In this document: positions 5,673 to 6,632 of the stretch, in pieces | How the letters are laid out: the number at the start of each line of letters is the position of its first letter | How positions within the stretch are numbered: the first letter of the stretch is position 1 | Source of the DNA: JAHCHL01 sp964546835 | GTDB taxonomy: Bacteria; Armatimonadota; Fimbriimonadia; Fimbriimonadales; ATM1 | Length of the DNA: 6,632 bases | Direction: 5' to 3' | NCBI GenBank assembly: GCA_964546835.1 | Contig: CAZJKW010000118.1 | Span: 1 to 6,632, forward strand | Made by a program: the position numbers and the translations under genes | Notes under the pieces: model-generated | The model's database searches: none | Seen by the model: only the letters and a program-made list of their open reading frames with translations | What the model was told of the DNA's origin: nothing

Positions 5673-6302
5673 TCAAAAACGAACACCAACTAAGTAAGCA
5701 ATTCGTTCCCAACCCACAACATAGATTCCCATTGTCCACTGGTCTTTTGAATAAGTCAAAAATGGATTGGAGCGATGTCCGTCATCTTGTATTCCCAAAA
5801 CAAATCCATTTTCAAACGCGAATTTGATTCCACCAACACCATGAATGTGATTTTCATTGGATCTCAGGCCAACGCCGGCATAAATGTTGATGCTCCCGAA
5901 GGATTGTTTGAAATTCTTTTCAGCAGTCGCCGAATACCCGGGATTTCCAACACCAATTCCTTGAACTCCGGCACTCAAATTTACTGCCGGACTCCGCTCG
6001 GCTTCAGATACCAATGCGAAACTTCCCAAAAACCTTAATGCGTTCTGTTCCCATAAATGCGCAACACCAAGGGTCAAACGCTGATTAACTTTGTACCAAA
6101 CAAATGTTTCCGCTTCTGTTAGGGAGCCCGGCGCATAAACCGTGTTAATGGACCATCGATACTTTGCGTCCGAACCGGCCGCATAACCTCCGGCCGCTCA
6201 CAACGGGCATTGCGCCTGTTGAGAATATGCAGCGCAAAAAACCAATATGAACAGCGCACCAGCAAAAACTCGATGGCAAACGGCTCTAAAAAAACTAAAC
6301 AT
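5673..6302 (-). CDS. exported beta-barrel-like protein interrupted by one in-frame TGA: candidate CxxU selenoprotein or pseudogene
   Basis: From ATG at 6302 the frame gives a clear signal peptide (residues 1-28: MFSFFRAVCHR, hydrophobic core, AAYS), then Q-Q-A-Q-C-P-L and TGA at 6198-6200 as codon 35. The same frame then stays open for 174 codons to a TGA at 5673-5675. The downstream part is a coherent exported-protein sequence: alternating polar/apolar strands rich in Tyr, Trp and Gly, ending in Phe (G-V-R-F), as in small outer-membrane barrels. Sequence before codon 76, including 'YRWSINTVYAPGS' soon after the TGA, clearly belongs to it, so a restart at TTG 6077 would cut the domain. The TGA would read Cys-Pro-Leu-Sec, a CxxU redox-type motif; a TGC or TGT there would give CPLC. 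Either UGA is decoded as selenocysteine, or a nonsense change has broken the gene. No selenocysteine machinery is in the window, and no clear ribosome binding site precedes the ATG. Confidence 0.6.
6166..6182 (-). promoter_or_regulatory. possible bacterial SECIS-like stem-loop after the in-frame TGA
   Basis: On the minus strand, starting 15 bases after the TGA, GCG-G-CCG pairs with CGG-A-CGC around the three-base loop GTT. Thus two 3-bp helices flank a G/A mismatch, and the loop begins with GU 22 bases after the TGA, near the position known from the E. coli fdhF element. The bulged U expected for SelB binding is missing. A competing hairpin with 6-bp CGGCCG arms (6196-6176) lies closer to the TGA. 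Confidence 0.25.
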
Positions 6303-6578
6303 GGTCGAATCTCTACGAGCGTACCTTCTATGCGGAGTTCTTGTGCCTGAATCACACAATGAAGCCGCCCATTGCGGTCGGGCTCGTACTAAATCTACAA
6401 TATCCAAAATGCCCAGTAAAAATACGGGTTTTCAAAAAATATGGTTGACAAATGGTCATCTCGACAACTTAAGTATTGATTGGTGAGACAAACGCCAATT
6501 GGGTACTTGTTGCGACGAGAGACTGAAATGCCTAATGCCGACACCGAACCTAACATAAGGTAATCCCGATAAATGAAA
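6303..6578. other. intergenic region upstream of the TGA-interrupted gene, no gene supported
   Basis: This 276-bp stretch lies between the 3' end of tRNA-Val and the start of the barrel-like gene, both on the minus strand. Open frames in it lack ribosome binding sites and protein-like composition. No T-rich terminator follows the tRNA. A loose inverted repeat (CCTAATG at 6531-6537 with CATAAGG further right) is too imperfect to interpret. The promoter of the barrel-like gene should be here, but I see no convincing -35/-10 pair. Confidence 0.4.
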
Positions 6579-6632
6579 TGGTGGGCGGTACTGGATTTGA
6601 ACCAGTGACCCCTACAGTGTCATTGTAGTGCT
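6579..6632 (-). tRNA. tRNA-Val (anticodon GAC), 5' part beyond the window
   Basis: Read on the minus strand, the 3' end has an encoded CCA (6581-6579), discriminator A (6582) and acceptor strand ACCGCCC (6589-6583). The T arm is a perfect 5-bp stem (6606-6602 with 6594-6590) around TTCAAAT, and the variable loop has five bases. The anticodon stem CTACA/TGTAG encloses ATGACAC, with anticodon GAC at 6621-6619, which reads the Val codon GUC. Only the last bases of the D arm are present, so roughly the first 20 bases lie outside. Confidence 0.95.

Noticed and set aside
6198..6200. TGA as a sense codon under an alternative genetic code
   Set aside because: TGA ends at least three other frames at natural protein ends (2235, 5079-5081 and 5673). 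Wholesale reassignment is not supported; only local recoding or mutation remains.
6445..6474. TTGACA followed by TTAAGT as a rightward promoter
   Set aside because: The -10 matches only three of six bases and nothing rightward lies downstream except the antisense of tRNA-Val.
6247..6486. A rightward 79-codon frame upstream of the barrel-like gene
   Set aside because: It overlaps the signal-peptide region of the minus-strand gene, lacks a ribosome binding site and has no family-like features.

Overview
The window reads as a stretch of a bacterial chromosome of moderate GC, using the standard bacterial code (TGA ends several genes). It opens exactly at the 5' end of a one-piece tmRNA and closes inside a tRNA-Val(GAC) on the minus strand. 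Both RNA genes encode their 3' CCA. The cell is probably diderm: one exported protein carries a PEP-CTERM-like sorting tail (a signal tied to exosortase, normally in Gram-negative-type envelopes), and another exported protein looks like a small outer-membrane beta-barrel. I cannot assign a phylum from the sequence. Armatimonadota-like lineages would fit PEP-CTERM tails and leaderless genes, but that is a guess.

Layout. 1-350: tmRNA (ssrA), with a short tag ANNYAYAA. 351-1060, minus: a two-gene operon of a DUF378 membrane protein and a 167-residue exported protein, coupled by a one-base TAATG overlap. 1061-1168: a divergent control region with a run of 11-bp direct repeats. 1169-2071, plus: a MerR/B12-binding regulator of the CarH/LitR photoreceptor type. 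2072-2234: convergent spacer. 2235-3956, minus: a 93-residue acidic orphan behind an exported class-C-beta-lactamase-like serine hydrolase. 3957-4088: divergent promoter region. 4089-5081, plus: exported PF04185-type phosphoesterase with a PEP-CTERM-like tail. 5220-5657, plus: a protein made of two tandem YdeI/OmdA-like domains. 5673-6302, minus: an exported barrel-like protein whose frame is broken once by TGA, placed so that it would read Cys-Pro-Leu-TGA. 6579-6632, minus: tRNA-Val, cut by the window edge.

How the parts work together. The clearest circuit is at 854-2071. The CarH-like protein has the Wx9EH cap motif and the B12 lower-ligand histidine. The intergenic region holds three perfect and two degraded 11-bp repeats that carry the T-n-n-ACA pattern I recall for the Thermus CarH operator. 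One repeat contains the TTGACA -35 box of the DUF378 operon. The simplest reading is a dark, adenosylcobalamin-dependent repressor that controls a DUF378 plus exported-protein operon by light, and probably its own leaderless gene. I know of no description of DUF378 as a light-regulated output.

The second point of interest is the TGA-interrupted gene at 5673-6302. It is either a recent pseudogene or a selenoprotein with a CxxU motif just behind its signal peptide; a small stem-loop lies at a suitable distance after the TGA. The window cannot settle this.
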